Shown: piece by piece, positions 28,301 to 36,350 of the stretch | How positions within the stretch are numbered: the first letter of the stretch is position 1 | How the letters are laid out: each line of letters begins with the position of its first letter | DNA from: Chitinophagales bacterium | Lineage (GTDB): Bacteria; Bacteroidota; Bacteroidia; Chitinophagales; CAIOSU01 | Length of the DNA: 64,000 nt | Direction of reading: 5' to 3' | NCBI GenBank assembly: GCA_040877935.1 | Contig: JBBDNB010000048.1 | Coordinates: 124,001-188,000, forward strand | Translations under genes and position numbers: made by a program | Notes under the pieces: model-generated | Told to the model about the DNA's origin: nothing | The model's database searches: none | Seen by the model: only the letters and a program-made list of their open reading frames with translations

Positions 28301-28618
28301 TCACTCCTTCAAAAACTTCCCCTCAGCCGTTTTGCCATCATGCATTTTTACCCGATAAAAGTAAATGCCATTCATCAAGTCATCCATGCCAATTTCAGAT
28401 TCGGAAGTCTTTAAGATCACTTCGCCTTTGGTGTCGATCAGGTCAATGGATTCTACATTTTCAATAGAATAAAAATTCAGGGTATTGCTTACCGGGTTGA
28501 GTTGGGGCTCAATTTTATCGTGGTAAATAATATTGATATCCTTTGGATTTCGGTTTTGTTGCGAAGCGCCTTGAATGGATATCGAAATAAGAATAACAAG
28601 AAAAAATGCTTGTTTCAT
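28301..28618 (-). CDS. Very short T9SS-targeted protein (signal peptide plus type A CTD)
   Basis: Starting at the ATG at 28618 gives 105 residues, with a signal peptide (about 1-20, ending QGASQ). Nearly all the rest resembles a T9SS type A sorting domain: LNPVSNTLNFYS, VESIDLIDTKGEVILKTSESE, MNGIYFYRVKMHDGKTAEGKFLK. There is little room for a cargo domain. It starts 28 bases from the divergent GH3-like gene, so the two promoters overlap. It may be a remnant of a larger secreted protein or a small surface protein in its own right. Confidence 0.72.
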   Translation of the reverse strand: MKQAFFLVILISISIQGASQQNRNPKDINIIYHDKIEPQLNPVSNTLNFYSIENVESIDLIDTKGEVILKTSESEIGMDDLMNGIYFYRVKMHDGKTAEGKFLKE

Positions 28619-28646
28619 GACCAAGGGGTTATTTTTACATTCCATT

Positions 28647-30146
28647 ATGCTCAATTCCATTCTAAAAATCTATTTAAAAAAACGCGCTCAGCGTTTTGCC
28701 CATTTCAGTGATTCGCCAGAAAAAATACAGCAGGCTGTTTTGGAAAAAATATTGAATTCAGCTTCTAAAACTGTTTTTGCAAAAAAATACGAATTCAATT
28801 CCAATACAAGTTACAAGGAATTTCAACAGCAAGTTCCACTTTTCACCTATGATGCCCTCAAACCTTTTATCGAAAAAGCCATCGCAGGAGAAAGCTCGGT
28901 TTTATGGCCCGGAAAATTAAAATGGCTGGCGAAATCTTCCGGCACCAGTTCCGATAGAAGTAAATTCATTCCCGTTACCGATCAGTTTTTGAACGACACA
29001 CTTCTGCAAGGCGGCAGGGATGCACTGGCACTTTATACTTTACAAAGACCCAATCACAAATTGTTCAAGGGCAAGGGCTTGATCATGGGTGGCGGTCATG
29101 AATTGGTGGAACAGAATCATCAAATCAGAACGGGTGATATTTCGGCCGTGATGATGCAGAATATGCCCGCCATTGCCCGCTATTTTCTCACGCCAAATTT
29201 GCAAACTGCTTTGCTGGGCAATTGGGAGCAAAAGCTAGAAACCATGCTACAATGTGGCAAAGAAAAAGTCAGCAATATTTCTGGCGTCCCTACTTGGACA
29301 TTGGTCTTGATACGCCAATTATTGAAAAAGTACAATGCGCAAAACTTGAGTGAAATATGGCCTGAGCTGGAGCTTTATATTCACGGGGGTGTAAATTTTC
29401 AGCCCTACATGGATGAGTTCGAGCATCTAATGGGCCAGAAAATTGATTTTTTGGAAGTGTATAATGCCTCAGAAGGGTTTTTTGCCATTCAGGATAATTT
29501 GCGCAATCCGGGCTTGTTGCTGATGTTGGATTATGGGATTTTCTATGAATTTGTGCCAATAGAGGAGTTGGCAAATAAAAATCCAAAAGTGCTTAGCATA
29601 TCGGAAGTTGAGCTGCAAAAGGAATATGCGCTATACATTACCACAACTGCCGGACTTTGGCGCTACCAAGTGGGTGATGTAGTTCGTTTTACTTCTTTGC
29701 TGCCTCCCAGAATTCAAATCAGCGGCCGTGTACAGTCCTTTATCAATGCTTTTGGCGAAGAGCTGATGTTGCATCAAAGCGACAAGGCCCTATTGGAAGT
29801 TTGTCGTCAGCAGGGCTATTTTTTAAGGGATTACAGTGCTGCACCTCTCTATATGGAAGGGGGCAAAAAAGGCGGACATGAATGGATCATCGAGCTCGAC
29901 CGCATACCTGAGGATAAAGCATTTTGGATCGAAGCACTGGATGCAGAGCTTCAAAAGCTCAATTCAGATTATGCTGCCAAGCGCAGTGGGAATATTGCGC
30001 TCAGCCTTCCCAAAATCCATTTTGTAGAAAAAGGCTTTTTCGATAATTGGCTAAAACAAAAAGGAAAATTAGGCGGGCAGCACAAAGTCCCTCGATTGAG
30101 GAATGATAGGGAGTTGATAGAGGAAATGTTGGAGAATAAAGACTAA
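28647..30146 (+). CDS. GH3-superfamily acyl-adenylate-forming protein
   Basis: GH3 proteins belong to the acyl-adenylate-forming superfamily; plant members conjugate amino acids to hormones, while bacterial members have no settled role. Starting at the ATG at 28647 gives 499 residues (MLNSILKIYLKKRAQRFAHF); a start further upstream would overlap the divergent gene. Family motifs are WLAKSSGTSSDRSKFIPVT (ATP loop), YNASEGFFAIQD and LYITTTAGLWRYQVGDVVRF, followed by the GRVQSFINAFGEEL hinge. It is cytoplasmic and converges with the DUF2490 gene 30 bases downstream. The substrate is unknown. Confidence 0.88.
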   Translation: MLNSILKIYLKKRAQRFAHFSDSPEKIQQAVLEKILNSASKTVFAKKYEFNSNTSYKEFQQQVPLFTYDALKPFIEKAIAGESSVLWPGKLKWLAKSSGTSSDRSKFIPVTDQFLNDTLLQGGRDALALYTLQRPNHKLFKGKGLIMGGGHELVEQNHQIRTGDISAVMMQNMPAIARYFLTPNLQTALLGNWEQKLETMLQCGKEKVSNISGVPTWTLVLIRQLLKKYNAQNLSEIWPELELYIHGGVNFQPYMDEFEHLMGQKIDFLEVYNASEGFFAIQDNLRNPGLLLMLDYGIFYEFVPIEELANKNPKVLSISEVELQKEYALYITTTAGLWRYQVGDVVRFTSLLPPRIQISGRVQSFINAFGEELMLHQSDKALLEVCRQQGYFLRDYSAAPLYMEGGKKGGHEWIIELDRIPEDKAFWIEALDAELQKLNSDYAAKRSGNIALSLPKIHFVEKGFFDNWLKQKGKLGGQHKVPRLRNDRELIEEMLENKD

Positions 30147-30176
30147 ATCCCCCTATCCGCAGCGGTTTTGGTGGGT

Positions 30177-30872
30177 TTATTTTGTTTTAGATAAGCTCAC
30201 ATACCAACCTGCTTTGGCCCAAATTCTATGCCGGCTGCCGCCATCAAGGAAATCATCCGTACGGTAATCTATCCCAAATTCGGCTTTGTGTTTTCGGTTG
30301 AAAAATTTGCCAACGGAAAATGCCAATCTGTTTTCAATTCCGAAGTCACCGCCTTCATAACTAAAAATAGCTTCATCGGAGCTGACCATGTAAAATTCGC
30401 CCGGATCCAATGATTTTCCCTGCATGGGTATTTCAAATCCAATTCTGTATCGAATCCGGTATTCGCCAGGCTCAGCAGGGGTAAATTTTTGATCGGTCCT
30501 AAGTCTGTGTGCCATTCTAAACCCCGCTTTTTTCTGCAAAAAAGATATTTGCTGAATGCTTCGGTGGCTGTTGCTTGCGCCTCCTTCCCAGCGGTATTGG
30601 TAACCTCCGGCTATGGAAATAAAGGGGTTGATCCTGGTGCCAATAAAGAACTGAAAATCCGTTCTATCGTGCATGTATTTTAAATTGGCATCAGTGGCTT
30701 CTTCCTTGCTCAGCAATACATGTTGCGACTCGATTTTGCCCGTGAATTTCAATTTGTTTTGAGTGGTATAGCTCACTTGCGCCTCTGGAAATAATCCTGA
30801 AAATGCGCTGTGATTTTGGGCAAACAATTGGCCAGCAATGAATGGTATTAATAGTAGAAATAAAACGCGCAT
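30177..30872 (-). CDS. DUF2490-type outer-membrane beta-barrel protein
   Basis: The 231-residue protein has a signal peptide (about 1-18, ending LFAQ) and a series of amphipathic strands alternating aromatic and polar residues, typical of a small outer-membrane barrel: KFTGKIESQHVLL, TDFQFFIGTRI, SIAGGYQYRWEGG, RYRIGFEIPM, HRIWAKAGWYVSL. The pattern agrees with DUF2490, whose function is unknown. The start codon overlaps the preceding stop by one base (TAATG), so it is translated with the PepSY-like gene. Confidence 0.8.
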   Translation of the reverse strand: MRVLFLLLIPFIAGQLFAQNHSAFSGLFPEAQVSYTTQNKLKFTGKIESQHVLLSKEEATDANLKYMHDRTDFQFFIGTRINPFISIAGGYQYRWEGGASNSHRSIQQISFLQKKAGFRMAHRLRTDQKFTPAEPGEYRIRYRIGFEIPMQGKSLDPGEFYMVSSDEAIFSYEGGDFGIENRLAFSVGKFFNRKHKAEFGIDYRTDDFLDGGSRHRIWAKAGWYVSLSKTK

Positions 30873-31441
30873 TAGTAGCTCAGGTTATCTGCGGGGTTGA
30901 GGGTGATCTTTCTTTTCTCCAGCAACTTACCTTTTTCATCAAAAAGTCCTTCCCACAATGTTTTTTCATTGTCGTCATTTCCATAAAATTCTATTTCATA
31001 TTGGATGGTAATTCCTTCCATTTCATTTTCATCTAAATAGTCTTCCAAATCATCTGAATGGCCGCTGAGCTGTTTTTGTATCTTCCTGATTTTATAGCGT
31101 TTGTAGCTTGTTTCAAAGTATTTTTCTAATTGCTCGGTCAATTCTGGCGAAAGTGCTTCCCATTTTTCAACAATCTCAATGTCCTCAATATTTCCAAGTG
31201 TATCAAACTCTACGCTGTATTGTTTTTCTTCCCATTTCAGCTTGGCTTCGTAGCTTTTTTTGTCCGAAGTTTCCTCGTAATGCCATTTGATTTTTTTCCT
31301 GCCTTCAAAAGCATCCTTCATCCATTCTATGGCAGGGCTGGGAACTTCTTGCTTTTTTACGGGACGCTCTATTTCACTTTTTTCCTGCGCTAGCACAAGA
31401 GTTGAGAAAAGTGACACAATCAATAAGTAATACACCTTCAT
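30872..31441 (-). CDS. Secreted PepSY-like protein
   Basis: Starting at the ATG at 31441 gives 189 residues with a signal peptide (MKVYYLLIVSLFSTLVLAQ). The mature part looks like two PepSY/BLIP-type alpha-beta units: a helix containing PAIEWMKDAFEGRKKIKW, then strand pairs YEAKLKWEEKQYSVEFDTLGNIEDIEI, repeated near ITIQYEIEFYGNDDNEKTLWEGLFDEKGKLL. Such proteins are periplasmic and of unclear function in Bacteroidota. It is the first gene of a pair with the DUF2490 barrel, which suggests an envelope role. Confidence 0.75.
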   Translation of the reverse strand: MKVYYLLIVSLFSTLVLAQEKSEIERPVKKQEVPSPAIEWMKDAFEGRKKIKWHYEETSDKKSYEAKLKWEEKQYSVEFDTLGNIEDIEIVEKWEALSPELTEQLEKYFETSYKRYKIRKIQKQLSGHSDDLEDYLDENEMEGITIQYEIEFYGNDDNEKTLWEGLFDEKGKLLEKRKITLNPADNLSY

Positions 31442-31530
31442 GTTGAAATATTTATACTGCAAATTTACTGATTAATGGCAAAAAACAGGCCTCTCTTTCT
31501 GTAGCTTCCTCGCTACGGATTGTTAAAACT

Positions 31531-31956
31531 TCATGTCCTCTTATCCAACACCCCCAATATGCTTTCGATCATATACCCGAAAGCTGCCCACAGCGGAAAA
31601 TAGTCGAGCCGGATATAGCCCATAATGTGCCAGCCGCTGGTATATTCCCAGGGACATTGGCCGGTGAAAAAATCCAGTGCTGCACCAGCGATAAACTCAA
31701 CAGCTAAAATCCCAACGCCATAAATACTGACCCGCAGCAGCACATGAAAATGGCCAATGTATTTCAGAACAATGGGGAAAAGCAAACCTGCCAGACCATA
31801 AATGGGAAACATCCAAATGTAGGATTGCCCTTTGAGCCGCCAGTCAATCGGCTGATTGTTTTGAAAGGCCGTGATGTTATCGGTAATGGCAGTAAAGAAA
31901 ATCTCTGTGGTGATGCCCACACAGGCAAAGGCGCAAAAAAGAAATAGTTTTTTCAT
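31531..31956 (-). CDS. Four-helix membrane protein, possibly ABC_trans_CmpB-like
   Basis: The 141-residue protein has four hydrophobic segments (about 3-20, 47-66, 72-95, 113-134) and a conserved-looking CPWEYTSGWHIMGYIRLDYFPLWAAFGYMIE end. The WEY ... G.I.L.Y.P.W pattern recalls the small putative permease family PF06541, but I could not test this. No transport partner gene is nearby. The gene is alone on its strand, with a ~70-base gap to the PepSY-like pair. Confidence 0.65.
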   Translation of the reverse strand: MKKLFLFCAFACVGITTEIFFTAITDNITAFQNNQPIDWRLKGQSYIWMFPIYGLAGLLFPIVLKYIGHFHVLLRVSIYGVGILAVEFIAGAALDFFTGQCPWEYTSGWHIMGYIRLDYFPLWAAFGYMIESILGVLDKRT

Positions 31957-32371
31957 TGTCTTAATGTGAATAATATTTAACCATTACCCGGTATGGCAAG
32001 CAAAATACAGTAGCAAAGGATTCAACCCGGAATATGCATTAGGAAATCTATTGCAGCATGAAATCACTTCAAAATCAGATACTTCGTTGCTGTTTTCAAT
32101 TTCACCATAGCGATGCTATGCTAAAATTTCCAAACAGCCTGATTTTATTGTGCTTTCAAGCTTCCTGCCCGACTAAAGTCATTCAGGCGGGCATGACAAA
32201 GTCCCAATGCATAATCCGGGTACAAAATACAACTGGCTTTGATCTCTTATTTTTTTACTCGATAATCGAGGTTTAAATGCTCCGAGGCTTGCCTCGTAAT
32301 CAAAAGTATTTTTTCCAAATAAATGCCTCGTGGGCTTGTCCCGAAGTTGTTTACTCACCTGTTTGAGAAAT
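31957..32371. other. 415-bp intergenic stretch at the left edge of the second accessory island
   Basis: No credible gene. It contains a stem-loop CATAGCGATGCTATG (near 32108), a G+C-rich stem-loop with arms CCTGCCCG and CGGGC around ACTAAAGTCATTCAGG (near 32165-32193; the same design occurs in repeat A), and a CGAGG/CCTCG pair near 32283-32299. The rest is AT-rich. Confidence 0.65.
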
Positions 32372-32839
32372 TTATTTTTTCAATCTTTTATCAAATTTCA
32401 TTGGGATCTTGCCAATAAGCCTAACCTTTTTAGAATCCGGATGAAGCGGGTTTATAAGGTAATTGTACTCCTGCGGTACAATACTACTGGGAACTTTGAG
32501 AATTGCGGCTTGATTTTTTCGAACGAAATCGTCACCTATTATTTGAGTTACACGCAATGGAGGTTTTGAATCCCAATTTTCTGGTAAATCAGCCAATTCA
32601 ACTTCTAGGGCGGAAATATCATCAGGTATTTCAATTTCAATAATATACCTGTCATTAGGTAAATCTTCGCTAAGATCTAAATGAACTGAAACTTCCAGTA
32701 TAGCAAGGGCTCTGGTTTCAGCGGTATATACCAGCCTAGTATCTTCACTGTTCCACCTGAAACCTTTCGATTTTGAAGCGCCAATCCCTGATAAACTTGT
32801 TTTGAGGTATTTTTCGCGTTCAATTCGGTAAAGCTTCAT
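32372..32839 (-). CDS. RES-domain toxin
   Basis: RES toxins of type II toxin-antitoxin systems degrade or modify NAD+ in known members. The 155-residue protein has the whole short RES domain: GFRWNSEDTRLVYTAETRALAILEVSVHL holds the conserved Arg (R28) and Glu (E49), and VPSSIVPQEYNYLINP holds the conserved Ser. Its ATG meets the stop of the antitoxin gene with a one-base overlap, which is the usual antitoxin-first operon. The identification is good by pattern and context. Confidence 0.9.
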   Translation of the reverse strand: MKLYRIEREKYLKTSLSGIGASKSKGFRWNSEDTRLVYTAETRALAILEVSVHLDLSEDLPNDRYIIEIEIPDDISALEVELADLPENWDSKPPLRVTQIIGDDFVRKNQAAILKVPSSIVPQEYNYLINPLHPDSKKVRLIGKIPMKFDKRLKK

Positions 32840-33336
32840 TAGGCAAAATTTCCATGTTCGATTCTATTCAGGCTGGATTTCACCTCGTTGATACCACTGA
32901 TTGTATCAAGGAAATTGATTGGCGGAGATCCTCCTAATGAAAGGTTTGGTTTGTTTAACCATCGTTGGAATTTTTCTTGCTCTTTGTTGAATACGTCAAT
33001 TCCAAAATCAATTAACTCAGAAATGCGCAGCACAAGCTCGCTGTCCCGACTGTCCAAAAGAGAATGACTGCCCTTCTTTTTATTGTAAGTAGTTTGAGGA
33101 ATACCAACAATATTTAAAACCGATTTAACAGGGCTGTTGATTTTCTTACTTATTATTTCCAATGAAGCATAAGGGATGCCTTTGCGAATAAGCTGGACTC
33201 TTTCCAGCCTATTTGACCAGTTAAAAGTTTTTCCATCAGTATTTAAAGTCCATTTCCGAATATTCCTTTTTCGAAGCTTGGCTTTGTCAATACTGTCTCT
33301 GGTATCAAATCGAGATGTTTTAAGTGATTGGGCCAT
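32839..33336 (-). CDS. Xre/MbcA/ParS-type antitoxin of the RES toxin
   Basis: Starting at the ATG at 33336 gives 165 residues; a start 9 codons upstream is possible. The N-terminal part has a degenerate helix-turn-helix (RLERVQLIRKGIPYASLEIISKKINSP ... IPQTTYNKKK). The C-terminal part is the toxin-binding DUF2384 domain ending LNKPNLSLGGSPPINFLDTISGINEVKSSLNRIEHG. These antitoxins neutralise RES toxins and repress their own operon. It overlaps the toxin gene by one base. It differs from most by a basic N-terminal extension of about 40 residues. Confidence 0.88.
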   Translation of the reverse strand: MAQSLKTSRFDTRDSIDKAKLRKRNIRKWTLNTDGKTFNWSNRLERVQLIRKGIPYASLEIISKKINSPVKSVLNIVGIPQTTYNKKKGSHSLLDSRDSELVLRISELIDFGIDVFNKEQEKFQRWLNKPNLSLGGSPPINFLDTISGINEVKSSLNRIEHGNFA

Positions 33337-33461
33337 TGCAGCAGATTTGTTGTGAATATACAAGCAAATTGTTGGATTGGCAATTTTTTAATTGCCAAAA
33401 AGTTCGGGATTTGCGGGAATGTCTTTCAAGATCGTATCTTGTTTCATTTCCAAAACCATTT

Positions 33462-33476
33462 TAAGTTACAAACTTG
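33462..33476. repeat. Dispersed 15-bp palindrome, copy 2 (one arm base changed)
   Basis: TAAGTTACAAACTTG ends directly against the stop codon of the Xre gene. It is related to 23143-23157 and 36723-36737. Confidence 0.7.
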
Positions 33477-33767
33477 TTAAGCTATTTGAATATTCAGTTG
33501 TTTCCCAAGTCCTATCTCTATCAATTTGTGATAGGTTGAAACCTGAATATCGCTCAATCCACGCTCGATTCTGGAAATATAACTTTTCTTTGTGCCAGTT
33601 CTTTGTGCCAGTTCATCTTGTGTGAGATTTGCCTCTTTTCGAGCTTCTTTAAGCATTACGCCAAGCCGGAAAGCAAGAGAGTCAGCGTCATATTTATCAC
33701 GCTTTTCAGTTCCTTTCTTTCCGTATTTTTCAATGAGTATGTCCTCAAAATCTGTTATATTTTTCAT
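33477..33767 (-). CDS. Orphan Xre-family helix-turn-helix protein (HigA-like)
   Basis: The 96-residue protein has a standard Xre helix-turn-helix at about 46-80 (LTQDELAQRTGTKKSYISRIERG). The N-terminal segment FEDILIEKYGKKGTEKRDKYDADSLAFRLG resembles antitoxins paired with RelE/HigB toxins in Bacteroidota. No toxin gene lies on either side: the upstream 160 bases carry a hairpin repeat and the downstream 110 bases are empty. It is either a solitary regulator or an antitoxin that has lost its toxin. Confidence 0.85.
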   Translation of the reverse strand: MKNITDFEDILIEKYGKKGTEKRDKYDADSLAFRLGVMLKEARKEANLTQDELAQRTGTKKSYISRIERGLSDIQVSTYHKLIEIGLGKQLNIQIA

Positions 33768-33790
33768 ATCAACTGTTTTTGTCTTTTAGA

Positions 33791-33846
33791 TATCACCACA
33801 CTCGTTCGCTATGCTACAAATGCCAGGCGGTAAACGAGTGAGTGGG
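33791..33846. repeat. Hairpin repeat C, copy 1
   Basis: This ~56-bp element has arms CACTCGTT and AACGAGTG around a conserved core (CGCTATGCTACAAATG). Related copies are at 35444-35500 and 36351-36405, each between the stop of one - strand gene and the start of the next. Confidence 0.85.
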
Positions 33847-33928
33847 GTATCTTTATCCAGAAAGGCTACCTCAAACTGCACCGCGCTCCTATCACACTGT
33901 ATTAGCGTTTAATTGTTATATTCTATTT

Positions 33929-35248
33929 TTATTGAGTTTTAGGTGATTTATCTAGTCTTCCACTATCATAATGTCCTATCAGTGCTATTGTATTCTCACC
34001 ATCTATCTCAAATTCAATTCTAAAATAACCTAAACCGTCTAGCATAAACCAGTGATTACCCATTGGAATCAGTTTAAACTTGTTCCTTCCTTCAATTTGA
34101 TAGAACAGCTTCCCGTTCTCCAACATAATGGTTCGGGTGCCATACGTTCCCTCATATTGTTCAAGGTTTAATTCTTCAGAATTAACTGGATTCATTTTTG
34201 TTTTAATCCCTTCCAGATGCCAACTGAAGTAGCTTTTCCGTTCATTGTCTTCGGTGGTATTAATTAAATTATTGAGCGCCTCAAGTTGCGCGGTTAGTAA
34301 AGCATCATCCGGTGAAACTTTTATATGAGGTTCTACACCGGTTCCTTCCCAGTTGGTATTGGTGTTGGGGTTAATTGCCCTGCCTTGTGGAATCCAAACC
34401 ATAAATTTGTCGGTTACATTGATGAAATCACCGGGATGTGCACCTCCTCCTGTCGTTTCTCCAATCAATGTGGCCCGTTTCAGGTTTTTAAGGTTATAGG
34501 AGAATTCTTCCGCAGCAGAAAAGGTCCGTTTGCTTGTCAAAATATAAACCGGAATAGTGGGCATGCGCTCGCCCTGTACGTGAGGTAAGGTCCAGCTTTG
34601 AGTGTATTCATCACTGGGTCGCCAGTAAAAGTTGTTCAAATGAACAGGTTCCGATTCGTACAGGTAGCTTGTTATCAACTGGATCATTGCCGGTTCACCT
34701 CCCCCATTTAGCCTCAAATCAATGATCAACGCATCGGTGTTACTTAAAAAATTCATAGCAGCTACAGCCGTTTCACCTGCGTATTGAGGATCATAAAACC
34801 CTCTCAGATCCAGATAGCCTGTGTTTCCTTGCAAAATCTTAACTTCCTGAAAGCCGAAATTACTCCTTTTCATTTGTTCAATCCTTCGCTTTTCCAATAC
34901 TTCATTGTCTGCCTCAGAGACGGCATTATTTTGTTCAGCGATTCGGTCTGGTGCGTACATGACTCTGAGATGGAGGTCATTGCTAACTGATTGGAGGTCT
35001 TGGGTTAGTTGTTCAGCAAATTGAAACGGATCAGTAATCGATTTGTACTCTTTCTTTTTGAATTTTTTGATTATCAGTTTATTCATTTTCTCTGCCATAT
35101 CAGGAAATACGTAATTGGCTTTCAAGTTAGAACTGATGGAATCAATGGTTCTTTTTTGTTCCTGTGAATCTATTTTGTAATCAGTTGATTGAGCAAATAA
35201 GCCACTAATAAGCAAGAGGAATAGAAGGGTTATGGTGTGTTTTTTCAT
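33929..35248 (-). CDS. S41-family peptidase (IRBP/TSPc type), secreted
   Basis: The 439-residue protein has a signal peptide (1-19, ending LFAQ), an N-terminal helical domain (about 28-95), and an S41 protease core (about 135-320) with LIIDLRLNGGGEP, the nucleophile serine in SKRTFSAAEEFSY (likely S244), and LIGETTGGGAHPG. A C-terminal beta-rich domain of ~90 residues (YEGTYGTRTIMLENGKLFYQ) follows. No PDZ domain is apparent. It should act in the periplasm or at the cell surface. It lies between two copies of hairpin repeat C in the accessory island, apart from any operon. Confidence 0.92.
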   Translation of the reverse strand: MKKHTITLLFLLLISGLFAQSTDYKIDSQEQKRTIDSISSNLKANYVFPDMAEKMNKLIIKKFKKKEYKSITDPFQFAEQLTQDLQSVSNDLHLRVMYAPDRIAEQNNAVSEADNEVLEKRRIEQMKRSNFGFQEVKILQGNTGYLDLRGFYDPQYAGETAVAAMNFLSNTDALIIDLRLNGGGEPAMIQLITSYLYESEPVHLNNFYWRPSDEYTQSWTLPHVQGERMPTIPVYILTSKRTFSAAEEFSYNLKNLKRATLIGETTGGGAHPGDFINVTDKFMVWIPQGRAINPNTNTNWEGTGVEPHIKVSPDDALLTAQLEALNNLINTTEDNERKSYFSWHLEGIKTKMNPVNSEELNLEQYEGTYGTRTIMLENGKLFYQIEGRNKFKLIPMGNHWFMLDGLGYFRIEFEIDGENTIALIGHYDSGRLDKSPKTQ

Positions 35249-35443
35249 TTTTAAGGTATTTACATATTACGGCAGTCCGTCTAAAAACCTCCTGAACTGC
35301 CTGTTTTTTGCCTCAAAATAAGGCTTTCTAAGCTACTTTGAAATTTATCCGGAAAAAGTTCTTGATTTTTTGGTGTGCCTGAAAGGTGTTTAGTTCTTTC
35401 CGCTAAAATATTGCTTTCTCTTATATCACATCATAGTATTCTG

Positions 35444-35500
35444 TCACCGCACTCGTTCGCTATGCTACAAATGTCAAGCGGCAAACGAGCGTGAACGGGG
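35444..35500. repeat. Hairpin repeat C, copy 2
   Basis: The copy shares CACTCGTTCGCTATGCTACA with copy 1. The right arm is changed to AACGAGCG. Confidence 0.85.
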
Positions 35501-35553
35501 AAGATTTTGTTGAGAAATCTCCTTAGCAAATAAACTTAAAGTTGCTAGTTTAA

Positions 35554-35596
35554 TTATAACGTAGGTGAACTTCATATTACTCACCTCTGTTGTACA
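35554..35596. other. attC-like palindromic site (possible integron cassette end)
   Basis: Read on the - strand: TGTACAAC, AG, AGGTGA, a 12-base loop, TCACCT, AC, GTTATAA. This follows the attC order of R'' (ending AAC), L'', L' and R' (starting GTT). The TGTACAAC box is the exact reverse complement of GTTGTACA at 36248-36255, at the other end of the same gene segment, as in real gene cassettes. No integrase is in the window. Confidence 0.4.
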
Positions 35597-35604
35597 TCAT
35601 TTTT

Positions 35605-36231
35605 TTAATTAAATTTATTATTGTCATTTATCCAATCATATTCAGTTTTGAATGATTTTCCAAATTCATCCTGATATTTTGAAATTATCTTCATATCCTT
35701 TAATAAAATATCAGCATTTTCTTCTAGGTATTTATCCGCATCCAAATGATTTCCAACAACATTCTGTGTCAGTTTGAAGGTGAATTCAAATTTGTCATCC
35801 GGTTTAATTGGTTGAATTTTTCCGATTTCGCCTTCTAATTCAGTATTGGCTGGTTTGTTTTCATATTCAATAATATTGCTATAAGCAGTTACAGAAGAGT
35901 TGTTTCTTATCTCCAAAGTATATGTCCAATCCAAATACCAATATTGTTCAACTTTGTCGATTCCAACTCTAATAACTCTCGGATTATTTGCTGTGTAATA
36001 ACCTAAAGGTCCCCGCCCAGAAATATTCTTTTTTCTGTGAAAAACTATTTTTGGTCTTGGTTTTTCTGTTTTATCAAATATTTTTGTCAAAACACTTGCA
36101 ATCAAAAATCCACCAGAACCAATCATAACAATTAAAGGTTCTTCTTCTTTAGTTCTTAAATACCAAATAAGACCTAGAAAAAATATTGCTACTTCAACTA
36201 CGATTGTTACTACGTTTTTTAAAATTTTCAT
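35605..36231 (-). CDS. Membrane-anchored protein of unknown function, cassette-like context
   Basis: Starting at the ATG at 36231 gives 208 residues; a longer open frame upstream runs through the repeat and is not likely coding. Two hydrophobic segments near the N-terminus (about 6-22 and 33-49) form a membrane hairpin. The rest is a beta-rich soluble domain (WYLDWTYTLEIRNNSSVTAYSNIIEYE, FEFTFKLTQNVVG) and a C-terminal helix. I recognise no family. Both ends carry GTTGTACA boxes in opposite orientation, which is the main reason to suspect a mobile gene cassette. Confidence 0.75.
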   Translation of the reverse strand: MKILKNVVTIVVEVAIFFLGLIWYLRTKEEEPLIVMIGSGGFLIASVLTKIFDKTEKPRPKIVFHRKKNISGRGPLGYYTANNPRVIRVGIDKVEQYWYLDWTYTLEIRNNSSVTAYSNIIEYENKPANTELEGEIGKIQPIKPDDKFEFTFKLTQNVVGNHLDADKYLEENADILLKDMKIISKYQDEFGKSFKTEYDWINDNNKFN

Positions 36232-36247
36232 TGGACTTGTCAGATTG

Positions 36248-36255
36248 TGTACAAC
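36248..36255. other. GTTGTACA box at the start side of the cassette-like gene
   Basis: On the - strand GTTGTACA lies 16 bases before the ATG at 36231. It is the exact reverse complement of the TGTACAAC box found after the same gene's stop (35589-35596). Confidence 0.45.
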
Positions 36256-36350
36256 GGTTCTGGCTATGGGCTGTATTTGGAACACATCACTGTCCCTTCT
36301 CACTGGCGCGCATTTGCAGCCCAGCCAGTGTTTTGCATGTGTGCCTACCT

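Larger units (their letters stand above)
35249..35604. other. 356-bp non-coding stretch with hairpin C and an attC-like palindrome
   Basis: From left to right it holds a GGCAG ... CTGCC stem near 35273-35308, hairpin repeat C copy 2 (35444-35500), and a palindromic site at 35554-35596. The last has outer 7-8-base core-like boxes TTATAAC and GTTGTACA around arms AGGTGA and TCACCT. No gene is evident. Confidence 0.75.

Noticed and set aside
28575-28646. 24-codon upstream extension of the GH3-like protein
   Set aside because: It lies inside the signal-peptide region of the divergent T9SS-CTD gene, and the product MLNSILKIYLKKRAQ start matches the family better.
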